From Porphyromonas vaginalis (GTDB lineage Bacteria; Bacteroidota; Bacteroidia; Bacteroidales; Porphyromonadaceae), in contig NZ_CATQJU010000001.1 in the NCBI RefSeq assembly GCF_958301595.1, positions 1,550,001 through 1,614,000 on the forward strand: a stretch of DNA of 64,000 bases, read 5' to 3'. Below, in pieces: positions 1-9,663 of the stretch (its first letter is position 1; each line of letters opens with the position of its first letter). The notes beneath the pieces are model-generated. The model saw only the letters and a program-made list of their open reading frames with translations, did not search any database and was not told the DNA's origin. The translations under genes and the position numbers were made by a program.

Positions 1-704
1 TGTTTGGGCTTACGGCTGTTTGCCTCGTAGAGGTATATCGCCGTGATGTCGCTCGGCTTTGTGTCGCTGAGCTTATAGTGCAGAGCCGTCAGCTTGGGAG
101 CCTTGGCTAGTCCCTCGGTTGTAATCTTGAGGTTAGAGACGATGAGCGACTGCTCACCGATGTAAGGGTCGTGGCTAGCGCTCTTGTCCTCTAGGACAGA
201 GGTAACCTGGATCGCAGGCTGATCGACCGTGCGTACGATGATCTTAAAGCCGGCGCCTGGATTAGCTTTCGTCTTGCTACCGATCGTGATCTGACCGGAC
301 TTGCCACTGGAGCGAAGCTTGAGAGGCAGCGTTGGTCTATCTGCCTTGGTAAACTTCCTGATAATTAACTTCTCGTTAGGCGCCATCCAACTAGTGAAAG
401 GTGCTGCACCCTCGAGGATGTAAAGCTCGTCTTGATTGGCTAAGGCAAGCTCCTGTATCTCTATCTCGATACATTTGCCAGCTTGCTCTGGCGTGAAGAG
501 GATCTTGCCCGTCTTGCCTGCCAAAGCATTGCCATCGGTTCCTCCACTATCGTAGAGGATCAGCGGGGTGTCTCCCACCTTATGCTCGTTACTGCTCGAG
601 GTCGACGTGGGCATCAAGAGCGTGTTGTCCTCTTGTCCCCACACGATCGGTGGCAGGAGTAACCAGCAGAGTAGTAGGAGCGTTGTCGTTACTGTTCTTT
701 GCAT
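1..704 (-). CDS. Secreted protein, N-terminal part (C-terminus outside window)
   Basis: An open frame starts at the ATG at 704 and runs off the left edge without a stop, giving about 234 residues. The N-terminus is a clear signal peptide (leucine-rich core, then IVWGQED). The rest looks like an all-beta secreted region; the part from about residue 165 resembles the BNR-associated N-terminal domains of Bacteroidales surface sialidase-like proteins, but I am not certain of this. It lies 25 bp downstream of the T9SS cargo gene at 730-1836 and shares its strand, so both are probably transcribed from the cobalamin-riboswitch promoter. Function unknown; surface exposure or secretion is inferred. 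Confidence 0.75.
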   Translation of the reverse strand, partial: MQRTVTTTLLLLCWLLLPPIVWGQEDNTLLMPTSTSSSNEHKVGDTPLILYDSGGTDGNALAGKTGKILFTPEQAGKCIEIEIQELALANQDELYILEGAAPFTSWMAPNEKLIIRKFTKADRPTLPLKLRSSGKSGQITIGSKTKANPGAGFKIIVRTVDQPAIQVTSVLEDKSASHDPYIGEQSLIVSNLKITTEGLAKAPKLTALHYKLSDTKPSDITAIYLYEANSRKPK

Positions 705-729
705 AGTAATTGAGTGAATATATAGTTTG

Positions 730-1836
730 TTATTGTCTGCATATACGATAAGATGTCGTAGCTCCGCCCTCTAGGCGTAAGAGTGCGACGTAGCAATCGC
801 CCATAGCGGGCAGAGCGACCGTAGCGCGACCCACAGAGAGCGGATGCGTCAGGACGAGTTGCCCATCTATATTATATAGGTATAGTGTACCAGTCTCTTC
901 GCTCTCGATCTGTAGCTGGTTGTCGCTACTGGAGAGGCGCACGGCTGGCGTCGCTGTGGGGGAAGTGATGCTGGTGCCCTTGGCGAGGGGCTTGATGCCC
1001 GCAAACTCTGTCGACACTTCGCCCGTCACATCATTTTGCTGATGGACACCCGTCTGCACCTTGAGGAAGTCGATACGATCTAGCTGTACCAGTTCTCCCT
1101 TAGCATTGACCGCACTGTCTATATCAATGTGGCTACCCGAGGAGTCGTTGGGATGGTTATCCGCATAGCCATAAGCGTAAGGCTCAGATTGCCACTGCCC
1201 ACTCGCAGGATCTAGCTTCATACAGTCTGGCAGGAGGACACCCGTGAAGGTCACTTTATCACCCTCCCAGAGCGGATAGTAGCTATTGGACATGTGGTAC
1301 TTATTACGCGGTATAAGTCCCGACTCTCCCTCCGAGTCGCTCCAGGCGATGGGGTCGTTGTACGGATCTTTTGGCTTGTAGTAGGTGATCGTGTAGTCTA
1401 GATTGCTGCGATAGTCTTCGCTACCACGGATTCGGTACCACGGATCGTCCGCTAGTCCGTTGCCATTGGCATCTTGGCTCACATAGATGATCCCTGGCTC
1501 CGCATTGCCAATGAAAGCGTTGCCCAGTATCGCAAAGTCTGCTTGGTTGGGCTGATTGACCAATGCGGGCTGGATGCGTACGATGATGTAGCCGCCCCAC
1601 CCGCCGAGAGAGAGGAAGGTGTGCTCCTCGACAAGGCGCAGCTGCGCTTTGCGAAGAAGATCAGCATAAGTGGTGACATCTTGGCTCGCCATCGCCTCGC
1701 TACCCATAAATTGCCCGGGAGCCGGGTGGTAAGCAATCACCTCCGTGATGCGACTCTCCTGCGCAGAGAGGGTCGCCACACCTAGGAGGAGTAAGCTGGT
1801 GAGGGTGTGCAGTATAACGGGGTAGATATGTCTCAT
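730..1836 (-). CDS. T9SS-exported surface protein under cobalamin riboswitch
   Basis: 368 residues. A signal peptide is seen at residues 1-25 (ends TLSAQES). The central region contains DANGNGLADDPWY, a calcium-binding-like acidic loop typical of a Bacteroidetes surface-protein family. The last 70 or so residues (SSSDNQLQIES, LYLYNIDGQLV, final TSYRICRQ) match a type IX secretion C-terminal sorting domain. The gene is first in a minus-strand operon preceded by a cobalamin riboswitch, about 200 bp away, and a Bacteroidetes promoter. Proteins placed like this in Bacteroidetes often take part in cobalamin capture at the cell surface, so a B12 or corrinoid acquisition role is an inference from position, not from a recognised binding domain. 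Confidence 0.8.
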   Translation of the reverse strand: MRHIYPVILHTLTSLLLLGVATLSAQESRITEVIAYHPAPGQFMGSEAMASQDVTTYADLLRKAQLRLVEEHTFLSLGGWGGYIIVRIQPALVNQPNQADFAILGNAFIGNAEPGIIYVSQDANGNGLADDPWYRIRGSEDYRSNLDYTITYYKPKDPYNDPIAWSDSEGESGLIPRNKYHMSNSYYPLWEGDKVTFTGVLLPDCMKLDPASGQWQSEPYAYGYADNHPNDSSGSHIDIDSAVNAKGELVQLDRIDFLKVQTGVHQQNDVTGEVSTEFAGIKPLAKGTSITSPTATPAVRLSSSDNQLQIESEETGTLYLYNIDGQLVLTHPLSVGRATVALPAMGDCYVALLRLEGGATTSYRICRQ

Positions 1837-2032
1837 ATCATAGAGTCTAGGGGATTCAAGTTACTGTCTCAGTACCGCATGGTAGACTCTACGACTCAAC
1901 GACTTAACGGCTCAACGAGCCACAGACTAGGAGCATCCTTCCTAGTCATCTGGAGCCAAAGGCGTATGAATGCCCCTCGCCAGAAGCGTATCGTACTGCA
2001 AAGTCCACGTTGCAGACTGATAGAAATAATGA

Positions 2033-2256
2033 TCGTGGCAGGTCTTCTGGCTTAGCTCGCTCAGGTGTCTCCTTCCCACCCCTGAGTGACGTTAGCGGGG
2101 CAGTGGTCTCATCGAGTAGATGACACGTTAGCTTGGAGAGAGCTTTACAGCAACGGGCTTGCTCAGGATTTGCACCTGATTCCCTCTTAGAGTGGCGTGA
2201 CATACGCTACACCTCGCATAGGTGTAGTGAGCGGTATGCCTATCCACTAACCATAA
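2033..2256 (-). ncRNA. Cobalamin riboswitch
   Basis: Read on the minus strand, the segment has the conserved core AGGGAATCAGGTGCAAATCC (2185-2166), followed by AGCCCGTTGCTGTAA, and ends with GCCAGAAGACCTGCC (2051-2037). These are the usual conserved blocks of adenosylcobalamin riboswitches. A promoter sits immediately upstream at 2264-2295. It lies in the leader of the two secreted-protein genes on the same strand and should reduce their expression when cobalamin is plentiful. Confidence 0.93.
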
Positions 2257-2263
2257 TCACCCG

Positions 2264-2295
2264 CAAAGGTACTGAAAAGCAACCACCTTGCCAAA
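2264..2295 (-). promoter_or_regulatory. Bacteroidetes-type promoter for the riboswitch operon
   Basis: On the minus strand the -7 element TACCTTTG is at 2271-2264 and the -33 element TTTG at 2295-2292, separated by 20 bp. This matches the Bacteroidetes TTTG-N19/20-TAnnTTTG consensus and would start transcription just before the riboswitch. Confidence 0.75.
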
Positions 2296-2759
2296 GAGCC
2301 GTTAGAAGTTAGAGATTAGGGGGGTAGAGATTAGAAGCTAGTAACCCGCTGTAAGGATGCTCGGTCAGACGCAGACCGCATTGCGTCCGACCATACCTCT
2401 CTACAAAATCGTTACACGTCTAAGCTGTTCCTGCACCCCTCCGTGGGGACCATTTCGTCCCATGCCAGGTGGAAGATATTTGTCCCATCAGTATGGGACG
2501 ACCTTTCCGGACTATCTGCCATACTATATATGTAGCTCACTCGACTCGTGTAACCCGCTGTGAAGATGCTGAGCAAGACGACTCCTGTAGGGTCGCACGG
2601 ATGGTCTCTCGTGAAAGGGCGTCCGTTGTGGTACAGCAATGATTGCCTTTGCAGAGGCTCATTGACTAGGGGCTGGGAGCCAACGGTTGACATCCCAAGG
2701 ACTTTGGAAGGGGAGTGAGAAAGGGGAGTGAGAAAGGAGCTTGGGAAGGGAAAGGAGGA
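2296..2759. other. Intergenic region with short repeats
   Basis: No credible gene. It holds TTAGAG-type heptamer repeats (about 2303-2343), two copies of a GTAACCCGCTGTRARGATGCT-like block (2340 and 2549), each followed by a GC-rich imperfect palindrome (for example GGTCAGACGCA...TGCGTCCGACC near 2365-2395). These resemble REP-like intergenic elements. Confidence 0.5.
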
Positions 2760-4853
2760 TTAGCTGATTTGTCCCCAGTGGTGGGCGTTGGGGTGGATGC
2801 GCTCGAGGTTGATGCGGTAGAGCTCTGTGTCGGGCTGGTCGAGGAGCGGGCTGTAGTCGAGGAGGTAGTTGACGTCTAGCCGTGTGAGGGCGAGAAGGTT
2901 GTAGTCGGCCACTGGGTCGGCTATGCTGATGCCCGCTAGAGTGCCGCTCTGTCGTGTCCCCTCCATCTGTCCGAAGCCGCGTAGGCGCATATCCTCCTCG
3001 GCAATCTTGAATCCATCCTGCGTGGCAACCATAGTGTCGATGCGTTGCTTGGCATCACCCTGCAGGTCGTCGGGCGTGACGAGGAGGCAGTAGCTCTTGT
3101 CGCCACCACGCCCCACACGCCCCCGCAGCTGATGTAGCTGTGCCAGTCCGAAGCGCTGCGCATCGTTGATCACCATGACCGTAGCGTTTGGCACGTTGAC
3201 GCCCACCTCGATGACCGTCGTGGCTAGGAGTATCGGCACTTCGCCCGAGGCAAAACGCTCCATCTGCTCCGCCTTGTCCTCGGCGCTGAGTCGTCCGTGA
3301 ACGTAGACGACTCGCTCTTCGCCAAAGCGCTCTACGTACTCCTTGTAGCCTACCTCTAGATTGGCAAAGTCAGACTCCTCCGTTCCTTCGATCATAGGGA
3401 AGACGACGTAGATCTGCTGTCCACGATTAATCGTTTCGTTGATGAGGCTGTAGAGTGTTTCTTTCTTCTTTTCTGCTATCTGGACGGTCGTGATTGGTTT
3501 GCGCCCAGGGGGCATCTCGTCTATGACCGAGACATCGAGGTCGCCATACATAGTCATCGCTAGGGTGCGGGGTATCGGGGTGGCACTCATGACGAGGATG
3601 TGGGGAAGGGTCAGCACATTCTTGCCCCAGAGCTTGGAGCGCTGGGCTACGCCAAAGCGGTGCTGCTCGTCGATGACGGCCATGCCGAGCTTGCGGAAGG
3701 CGACCCGCTCCTCAAGTATAGCGTGCGTGCCGATCAAGATGGAGAGGCTCCCATCGGCTAGGGTGGACAGGGTCTCGCGTCGCTCTCGCGTCTTGCTGCT
3801 CCCCGTGAGAAGTGCTATGGAGACATCCAGCCCCTCGACGAACTCGGAGATGGTCTCGTAGTGCTGCTGCGCTAGGATCTCCGTGGGGGCGAGCATGCAG
3901 GCTTGGTAGCCATTGTCTACGGCTAGGAGCATAGCAAAGAGTGCGACGAGGGTTTTGCCACTGCCCACGTCTCCCTGTATGAGACGATTCATCTGTGCCC
4001 CCGAGTTGGTGTCCCGACGTATCTCACGGAGGACTCGCTTTTGCGCTCCTGTGAGGTCGTAGGGTAGTGCGTGGTACAGGCCGTTGAAGAGCTTGCCCAC
4101 TTGCTCCAAGCGATAGCCCTCGTAGCGCATACGCTGCATGACGGCTAGGCGACGCAGGTAGAGGTTGAGGTAAAAGAGTTCGTCGTACTTCAGTCTGAAC
4201 TTAGCCACCTGCGCCTGCTCGACACTCTGCGGGTGATGGATCCACCTGATAGCCGTCTGGAGAGGTGCTAGATGACGGTGCGCTATGAGAGGCTCAGAGA
4301 GCGTCTCGGGGATGGAGAAGTAAGGACTCTGGAGAAGCTGGTCTATGTAGCGTCCTAAGAAAGCGGAGTCGATGCGGGCACGCTTGAGTCGCTCGGTGGT
4401 TCGGTAGATCGGTTGGTACCCGCCGACGGATGGGCTTGGCTTGTCTGCAGGTTTGATCTCTGGATGTGTGATCTGCAGCTGATTGTTGAAGAGCTGTAGC
4501 TTGCCGTAGACGATATATTTGCAGCCTGGGGTGAGCGCACGCTGTATGTAGTTGTGCCCTTTGAACCAAACCAATAGTAACTCTCCCGTGTCGTCCATAA
4601 GGCGTGCCGAGAGGTTGCTCTTGCGTCCCAGCGAGGGTGCGCTAAAGGGCTGTAGGATGCCCTCGACCTGTACCTCCGACATAGAGGGTGTGAGTGCACC
4701 TATGGGATAGATGACCCGCCGGTCAGCATAGCGGTAAGGGATGTAGTAGAGCAGATCCCGATAGGTGTGTAGGTCTAGCTCTTCGGCTATCAGCTGCGCC
4801 CGCTTGGGACCCAGTCCAGGCAGATCTGCTAGGGGTGTGGTTAGGAAGCTCAT
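2760..4853 (-). CDS. recG: ATP-dependent DNA helicase RecG
   Basis: 697 residues, the normal RecG length. An N-terminal wedge/OB-fold region is followed by a superfamily 2 helicase core: Walker A GDVGSGKT near residue 295, DEQH box (VIDEQHRFGV) near 394, SATPIPRT motif III, and the C-terminal helicase domain with QLRGRVGRGG. RecG remodels stalled forks and branch-migrates Holliday junctions. The gene ends the minus-strand run fabH-era-der-ispD-recG, 31 bp after ispD. Confidence 0.97.
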   Translation of the reverse strand: MSFLTTPLADLPGLGPKRAQLIAEELDLHTYRDLLYYIPYRYADRRVIYPIGALTPSMSEVQVEGILQPFSAPSLGRKSNLSARLMDDTGELLLVWFKGHNYIQRALTPGCKYIVYGKLQLFNNQLQITHPEIKPADKPSPSVGGYQPIYRTTERLKRARIDSAFLGRYIDQLLQSPYFSIPETLSEPLIAHRHLAPLQTAIRWIHHPQSVEQAQVAKFRLKYDELFYLNLYLRRLAVMQRMRYEGYRLEQVGKLFNGLYHALPYDLTGAQKRVLREIRRDTNSGAQMNRLIQGDVGSGKTLVALFAMLLAVDNGYQACMLAPTEILAQQHYETISEFVEGLDVSIALLTGSSKTRERRETLSTLADGSLSILIGTHAILEERVAFRKLGMAVIDEQHRFGVAQRSKLWGKNVLTLPHILVMSATPIPRTLAMTMYGDLDVSVIDEMPPGRKPITTVQIAEKKKETLYSLINETINRGQQIYVVFPMIEGTEESDFANLEVGYKEYVERFGEERVVYVHGRLSAEDKAEQMERFASGEVPILLATTVIEVGVNVPNATVMVINDAQRFGLAQLHQLRGRVGRGGDKSYCLLVTPDDLQGDAKQRIDTMVATQDGFKIAEEDMRLRGFGQMEGTRQSGTLAGISIADPVADYNLLALTRLDVNYLLDYSPLLDQPDTELYRINLERIHPNAHHWGQIS

Positions 4854-4884
4854 AGCAGTATGGGCAGAGAGGCGGGGAGATGGC

Positions 4885-5634
4885 TTACCTACTCGAGAGT
4901 AGTCGCTGTGTCAGGCGCAGACGCTCCTGACGAGATGTGGTCAGGAGGTGCTCACCCCAGTAGAGCTGGTCGGGGGTGGTAATCTTAATATTCTCCGTGG
5001 TGTCTGGGACCAGTGCTAGGTCGCTGTAGAGCTGATCATAGACGGAGCAGTCGTCGGTAAAGCTCTCCTGAAAGGGCTGCTGGTAAGCCTCCTTGATGCG
5101 CTCGGACCAGAAGACCTGTGGCGTACGCACTAAGCGGTAGATGCTACGATCTACAGCTTGCGAAGGCTGCTGCTCGCCCTCATTGGGTAGATAGCGCAAG
5201 CTCTCCGTGAGCTCCAGGACAGGCACGGCTGCTCCCACGCGCTGCGCCTCCTCGTAGCATTTGTCCACCACCTTGCTAGAGACAAAGGGTCGTACCGCAT
5301 CATGTATACCGACGAGTGCTCCATCAGGTACGACACGTAGAGCTCTCTGGACAGTGTCAAAGCGTCTCTTCCCAGCGACCGTTAGATAGACACGATCAGC
5401 AAGCCCCATCGTCTGAAGCATATCCTCGACGATGATACGGTAGTCGTACGATATGCCGAGGACGATGTAGTCCACATGCTTAGCCAGAGCCTCTATGGTG
5501 TGCTGGAGGATTGTTTTGCCTCCCAGCTTGATGTATTGCTTGGGCAGGTCAGCTCCCATACGAACGCCCGACCCTCCGGAGGGAATGATGAGATATCTTT
5601 TAATATGATCTGACGCAGTTATTGCTTGCTCCAT
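4885..5634 (-). CDS. ispD: 2-C-methyl-D-erythritol 4-phosphate cytidylyltransferase
   Basis: 249 residues. The nucleotide-binding start IIPSGGSGVRMGADLPKQY and the later GIHDAVRPFVS and TDDCSVYD motifs identify IspD. It couples methylerythritol phosphate to CTP in the non-mevalonate isoprenoid pathway in the cytoplasm. It lies between recG (31 bp downstream) and der (27 bp upstream), apparently cotranscribed. Confidence 0.96.
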   Translation of the reverse strand: MEQAITASDHIKRYLIIPSGGSGVRMGADLPKQYIKLGGKTILQHTIEALAKHVDYIVLGISYDYRIIVEDMLQTMGLADRVYLTVAGKRRFDTVQRALRVVPDGALVGIHDAVRPFVSSKVVDKCYEEAQRVGAAVPVLELTESLRYLPNEGEQQPSQAVDRSIYRLVRTPQVFWSERIKEAYQQPFQESFTDDCSVYDQLYSDLALVPDTTENIKITTPDQLYWGEHLLTTSRQERLRLTQRLLSSR

Positions 5635-5661
5635 GTTTATAGTAGGTGGTGAAGAGGAGGG

Positions 5662-6972
5662 TTACTTCTCTCTGAGGAAGATGTTGATGGGAGTACCGCA
5701 GAAGTCCCAGTTCTTACGAATCTGATTTTCGAGAAAACGCTTGTACGGCTCGCGTACCCATTGGGGCAGGTTCGCATAAAAAGCAAAAGACGGGACCGCC
5801 GTGGGGAGCTGCTGTACGAATTTGATCTTGATGTACTTACCCTTGATAGAGGGTGGTGGAGTCTTCTCAATCAGAGGTAGTAGCACTTGGTTGAGCTGGT
5901 GCGTCGGGATGCGTGTCGAGCGCATATCGTAGACATGCTGCGCCGTCTCGATCACCTTGAGGATGCGCTGCTTATTGAGCGCTGAGATAAAGAGGATGGG
6001 GAAGTCGGTAAAGGGGGCAAACCGTGCACGGATCGCCTCCTCCATAGTGCGCTGTACGGGCATGCTCTTGTCCTCGACGAGGTCCCACTTATTGACGCAG
6101 ACGACCAGCCCCTTGTTGTTGCGCTGGATCACCCGAAATATGTTGGCGTCCTGAGCCTCTATACCTCTCGTAGCATCGATCAGCATGATGCACACATCGG
6201 CATTTTCGATAGCACGGATGGCACGGATCACCGAGTAGTACTCGAGGTCTTCGTTGACCTTGCCCTTCTTGCGGATGCCCGCTGTATCAACGAGGTAGAA
6301 GTGCTGGTTGAACTTATCGTACTCCGCAAAGATGCTGTCACGCGTCGTGCCCGAGCGGTCGGTGACGATGTTGCGCTCCTCACCGATGAGTGCGTTCAGG
6401 AGCGAAGACTTACCCGCATTCGGTCTGCCCACGATCGCAAAGCGAGGCAGCTCGAGGAGAGGCTCATGATTGCCTTCCTTAGGGAGCAGCTCTAAGATAT
6501 GGTCTAGGAGGTCGCCCGTCGAGGAGCCGTTGATCGCAGAGATAGGGTAGGGGTCGCCAATGCCTAGGGAGTAAAACTCCGCCGCGTCGTTGTGCTGGGT
6601 GAAGTTGTCCGCCTTGTTGGCCACCAGTATGACCGGCTTGTTGGTCTGTCGGAGCATCAGAGCTATCTCGTCGTCTAGATCGGTCACACCGTTGAGTATG
6701 TCCACGACAAAGAGGATCAGGTCAGCCTCTTCGACTGCTATGCGCACCTGCTTATTGATCTCCTCCTCGAAGACATCATCGCTGCGCAAGACCCATCCGC
6801 CCGTGTCTACAATCGAAAAGGTACGCTCGCACCAAGTGACGTGGCCGTACTGTCGGTCACGTGTCGTACCCGCCTCCTCAGTGACGATTGCTTGGCGGGA
6901 GCGGGTCAGACGGTTGAAGAGGGTACTCTTGCCCACGTTGGGGCGTCCTACGATGGCTACTAGATTACTCAT
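5662..6972 (-). CDS. der: Ribosome-associated GTPase Der (EngA)
   Basis: 436 residues with two consecutive GTPase domains, the hallmark of Der. The first carries GRPNVGKST near residue 10, DTGGW and NKAD. The second carries GRPNAGKSS near 182, DTAGI and NKWD. A C-terminal KH-like domain follows, ending NIFLREK. It acts in 50S subunit assembly. The start at 6972 gives the canonical [17 protein letters not shown]-terminus. Confidence 0.97.
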   Translation of the reverse strand: MSNLVAIVGRPNVGKSTLFNRLTRSRQAIVTEEAGTTRDRQYGHVTWCERTFSIVDTGGWVLRSDDVFEEEINKQVRIAVEEADLILFVVDILNGVTDLDDEIALMLRQTNKPVILVANKADNFTQHNDAAEFYSLGIGDPYPISAINGSSTGDLLDHILELLPKEGNHEPLLELPRFAIVGRPNAGKSSLLNALIGEERNIVTDRSGTTRDSIFAEYDKFNQHFYLVDTAGIRKKGKVNEDLEYYSVIRAIRAIENADVCIMLIDATRGIEAQDANIFRVIQRNNKGLVVCVNKWDLVEDKSMPVQRTMEEAIRARFAPFTDFPILFISALNKQRILKVIETAQHVYDMRSTRIPTHQLNQVLLPLIEKTPPPSIKGKYIKIKFVQQLPTAVPSFAFYANLPQWVREPYKRFLENQIRKNWDFCGTPINIFLREK

Positions 6973-7046
6973 AGCTTGATATCTCTTATAGACTATGTCA
7001 GTCTGCTTAGTATATAAATAGGTGCGTCAAAAAAGCAGCTCAGCGG

Positions 7047-7967
7047 CTAGATGTCATAGCCGAACTGTGTCAATGCTTGATCGCTCTGACGCCAATCCTT
7101 ATCCACACGGACTAATAGTGTCAGGTGGATATGCTTGTCAAAGAATCGCTCTAGATCCTTTCGTGCGGAGATGCCGAGACGCTTGATAGCGGAGCCTTTG
7201 TGCCCGATGATGATCCCTTTTTGCGACTCACGCTCCACGAGGATTACGCAACGCATGTCGATCCGGTCGGGACTCTCGACAAACTCCTCCACGACGACCT
7301 CCACGGCGTATGGCACCTCTTGGTGATAGTACTGGAGAGCCTTCTCGCGGATGATCTCCGAGACGAAGAAGCGTGCTGGCCGATCGGTCAGAGCGTCCTG
7401 CTCGAAGTAAGGCGGCGACACGGGGAGTAGCTCCTCGATGCGCTTCTTGAGCGGAGCTAGGTTAAACTGCCTCAGAGCCGATACGGGAATAATCTCCGCC
7501 TGTGGGATGATGCCGTGCCAGTAGTCGACCAGCTCCTCCAGATGCTTCTGGTCAGTCAGGTCTACCTTATTAATGACAATGATAATCGGGCAGGAGAGTC
7601 GCTGCACACGCTCCACAAAGTCGTGATGCTTGTCTCGCTCCTCCATCGTGTCGGTGACGTAGAGTAGCAGGTCGGCATCCTCTAGAGCTTGCTCCGAGTA
7701 AGCGCGCATGCGCTCCTGCAACTTGTAGCTAGGCTGTAGCACACCAGGCGTATCACTATAGACCACCTGCATCTGTTCGCTATTGACGATGCCCAGGATG
7801 CGGTGCCGCGTCGTCTGCGCCTTGCTCGTGATAATCGAGATGCGCTCTCCGACCAGGTAGTTCATCAGCGTCGACTTACCCACATTAGGGTTGCCGACGA
7901 TGCTCACAAAGCCGCTCTTGTAGCCCTCTGGCAAGGGTTTACCGGCGAGGTGCTGTAGCTCCGTCAT
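7047..7967 (-). CDS. era: GTPase Era
   Basis: 306 residues. The GTPase domain has GNPNVGKST near residue 27, DTPGV and NKVDLTD; the C-terminal KH domain has [15 protein letters not shown]. Era binds 16S rRNA during 30S maturation. Its start overlaps the 3' end of fabH by 29 bp, so the two are translated from one transcript. Confidence 0.97.
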   Translation of the reverse strand: MTELQHLAGKPLPEGYKSGFVSIVGNPNVGKSTLMNYLVGERISIITSKAQTTRHRILGIVNSEQMQVVYSDTPGVLQPSYKLQERMRAYSEQALEDADLLLYVTDTMEERDKHHDFVERVQRLSCPIIIVINKVDLTDQKHLEELVDYWHGIIPQAEIIPVSALRQFNLAPLKKRIEELLPVSPPYFEQDALTDRPARFFVSEIIREKALQYYHQEVPYAVEVVVEEFVESPDRIDMRCVILVERESQKGIIIGHKGSAIKRLGISARKDLERFFDKHIHLTLLVRVDKDWRQSDQALTQFGYDI

Positions 7968-8937
7968 AGCCCCAGACTAGATAGACTGCTCCCCACGTGT
8001 ACCCTGCACCGAAGGAGCTTAGGATGAGCTTGTCGCCCTTCTTGAGCTTAGACTCATACTCCCAGAGGCAGATAGGTATCGTCGCGGAGGATATGTTGCC
8101 ATACTTCTGAATGGTTACCATCACCTTGTCCATCGGCACATCGGTGTACTCCGATACCGCCTGGATGATACGCATATTAGCTTGGTGAGGTACGACCCAA
8201 GCGACATCGTCGTTGGTCAGATGATTGCGCTTCATCACCTCACGGCTCACACGAGCCATGTCGAGGACCGCATTCTTAAAGACATGCTGCCCCTCCTGAT
8301 AGACGAAGTGCTCACGGCGTGCGACCGTCTCCGCCGTGGCGGGACTAGCCGATCCGCCCGACTTCATGATCAGGTGCGAGCGACCATTGCCGTCGGTCTT
8401 AAAGAGGGCATCCTGCACGCCTAGAGAAGTATCTTCCGTACGCTCCAGGAGGACGCATCCCGAGCCATCGCCAAAGAGCGGACTCGTCTGGCGGTCGGTG
8501 TAGTCAATCGCTGCGGACATCTTCTCCGTAGCTACCACAATCAGACGCTTGTACTGCCCTGAGCGAATGTAGTTGGCACCCGTCTCTAGCGCGTAGAGCC
8601 AGCTCGGGCAGGCCGAGTTGATATCAAAGGTAAAAGCGTGTCGGCAACCAGTCTCAAAGGCTACGATCGAAGAGGTCGAGGGGAAGTGATAGTCGGCCGT
8701 ATTGGTCGCTAGTATGATACCCTCCACAGAGAGCGGGTCTATATCCCATCGCTCCAACATCTGGCGAACAGCTTGGATAGCTAGGTAGGATGCGCCGAGG
8801 CTCTTGTCTTTGAGTATGCGGCGCTCCTTGATGCCTACACGTGTCATAATCCACTCGTCGGTGGTGTCGACCATCTTCTCTAGGTCGGCATTAGTCAGTC
8901 GATCCTCTGGTAGGTAAGCACCTACGGCAGTGATCAT
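7939..8937 (-). CDS. fabH: 3-oxoacyl-ACP synthase III
   Basis: The start at 8937 gives [14 protein letters not shown], the usual FabH N-terminus, and about 332 residues; 8961 (MISTQYNAM) is an alternative. The frame stays open to 9144, but that extension has no FabH similarity. The catalytic triad is visible: Cys near 109 in NSACPSW, His near 250 in VVPHQANMR and Asn near 280 in [10 protein letters not shown]. It starts fatty-acid synthesis by condensing acetyl-CoA with malonyl-ACP. The 3' end overlaps era. Confidence 0.95.
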   Translation of the reverse strand: MITAVGAYLPEDRLTNADLEKMVDTTDEWIMTRVGIKERRILKDKSLGASYLAIQAVRQMLERWDIDPLSVEGIILATNTADYHFPSTSSIVAFETGCRHAFTFDINSACPSWLYALETGANYIRSGQYKRLIVVATEKMSAAIDYTDRQTSPLFGDGSGCVLLERTEDTSLGVQDALFKTDGNGRSHLIMKSGGSASPATAETVARREHFVYQEGQHVFKNAVLDMARVSREVMKRNHLTNDDVAWVVPHQANMRIIQAVSEYTDVPMDKVMVTIQKYGNISSATIPICLWEYESKLKKGDKLILSSFGAGYTWGAVYLVWGYDGATAPRR

Positions 8938-9183
8938 CGCATTGTATTGGGTCGAAATCATGTACTGTTTGGAACTACTCGGAAATGGTATTCGCTCGCT
9001 AAGGTAATAAAAATCGACTAACGAACGTACATTTGGCTCGAAAGATCTCAGTCGTTGCTCGCGCAGAGTGACTCGATAGTTAGGCTTAGTCGCTTGTCTA
9101 TCAGGGGGATGCTGCTGCATCGTCTCCTCTAGTCGGACAAGCATCTCGGTGGGTGGTGGCAGTCCTTCCGAAGGTGCTTCCGA

Positions 9184-9357
9184 TTTCCTCCCTTGGAAAG
9201 AAAGTTTTCCTCCGTTGGAAATTTACTTTTCCTCCCTTGGAAATTTTGAATTCCTACCTAGGAACTGAAAAGTTCCTCCCTTGGAACCGAAAAGTTCCTC
9301 CGTTGGAACTCGAAAGTTCCTCCGTTGGAACTAAAAAGTTCCAAGAGGGGAACTATT
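9184..9357. repeat. Palindromic array 1, 22-bp period, 8 units
   Basis: Eight small inverted repeats of the form TTCC-6 nt-GGAA, for example AGTTCCTCCGTTGGAACT. The first CC of successive units lies at 9187, 9209, 9231, 9253, 9275, 9297, 9319 and 9341, exactly 22 bp apart. Flanking arms change in step on both sides (TTTCC/GGAAA, TTTTCC/GGAAAT, AGTTCC/GGAACT). The last unit has the variant centre AAGAGG. The array lies upstream of fabH and is broken by the mobile element. Confidence 0.92.
9347..9354. other. Putative left attachment core (attL)
   Basis: GGGGAACT closes the last unit of palindromic array 1. The matching GAGGAACT lies at 23207-23214 at the other end of the element. The short imperfect core is plausible for integrases of the IntDOT type. 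Confidence 0.6.
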
Positions 9358-9482
9358 AGGCGGAAGGGCATTAGGGAGAGGATTGCGGGTAAGTGAATGG
9401 AAATGAGAGGGATTTGCAGTGTTTCTCTATGTTCTACACAGAGGGTAAAAGTGCAGAAAGCGTGGATTTATGCAGAAGTTCC

Positions 9483-9640
9483 GTTACCAAATCGTTAGCC
9501 CATTCTCGGAATGGTAACGAAGAGGTAGGAGCAGGTAACTGACGGAAGAGTATTCGGTAAGTGAGCTCTCTGCAACTGTGGCGCTGTTGCTCTGATATAC
9601 AACGCTTTGCATAGCTGAGAACGCTTCGGTAACGGGTAAC
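9483..9640. repeat. GGTAAC repeats, candidate integrase arm-type sites (left)
   Basis: The hexamer GGTAAC or its complement occurs at 9483-9488, 9513-9518, 9534-9539, 9628-9633 and 9635-9640, just before the first integrase gene, and twice again near the right end (23135-23140, 23160-23165). The clustering at both ends suggests recombinase or excisionase binding sites. Confidence 0.45.
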
Positions 9641-9663
9641 TTTGCCCATAGAAACAGAAGCGT

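Noticed and set aside
8938-9144. FabH N-terminal extension of about 70 residues
   Set aside because: The added peptide has no FabH similarity; the standard N-terminus begins at 8937.
9153-9359. Open frame of 68 codons through palindromic array 1 (and similar frames through arrays 2 and 3)
   Set aside because: The 22-bp unit is not a multiple of three, so the reading frame shifts in each unit. Composition is dictated by the repeat; the frames share only the residues encoded by the shared last unit. Best treated as non-coding.
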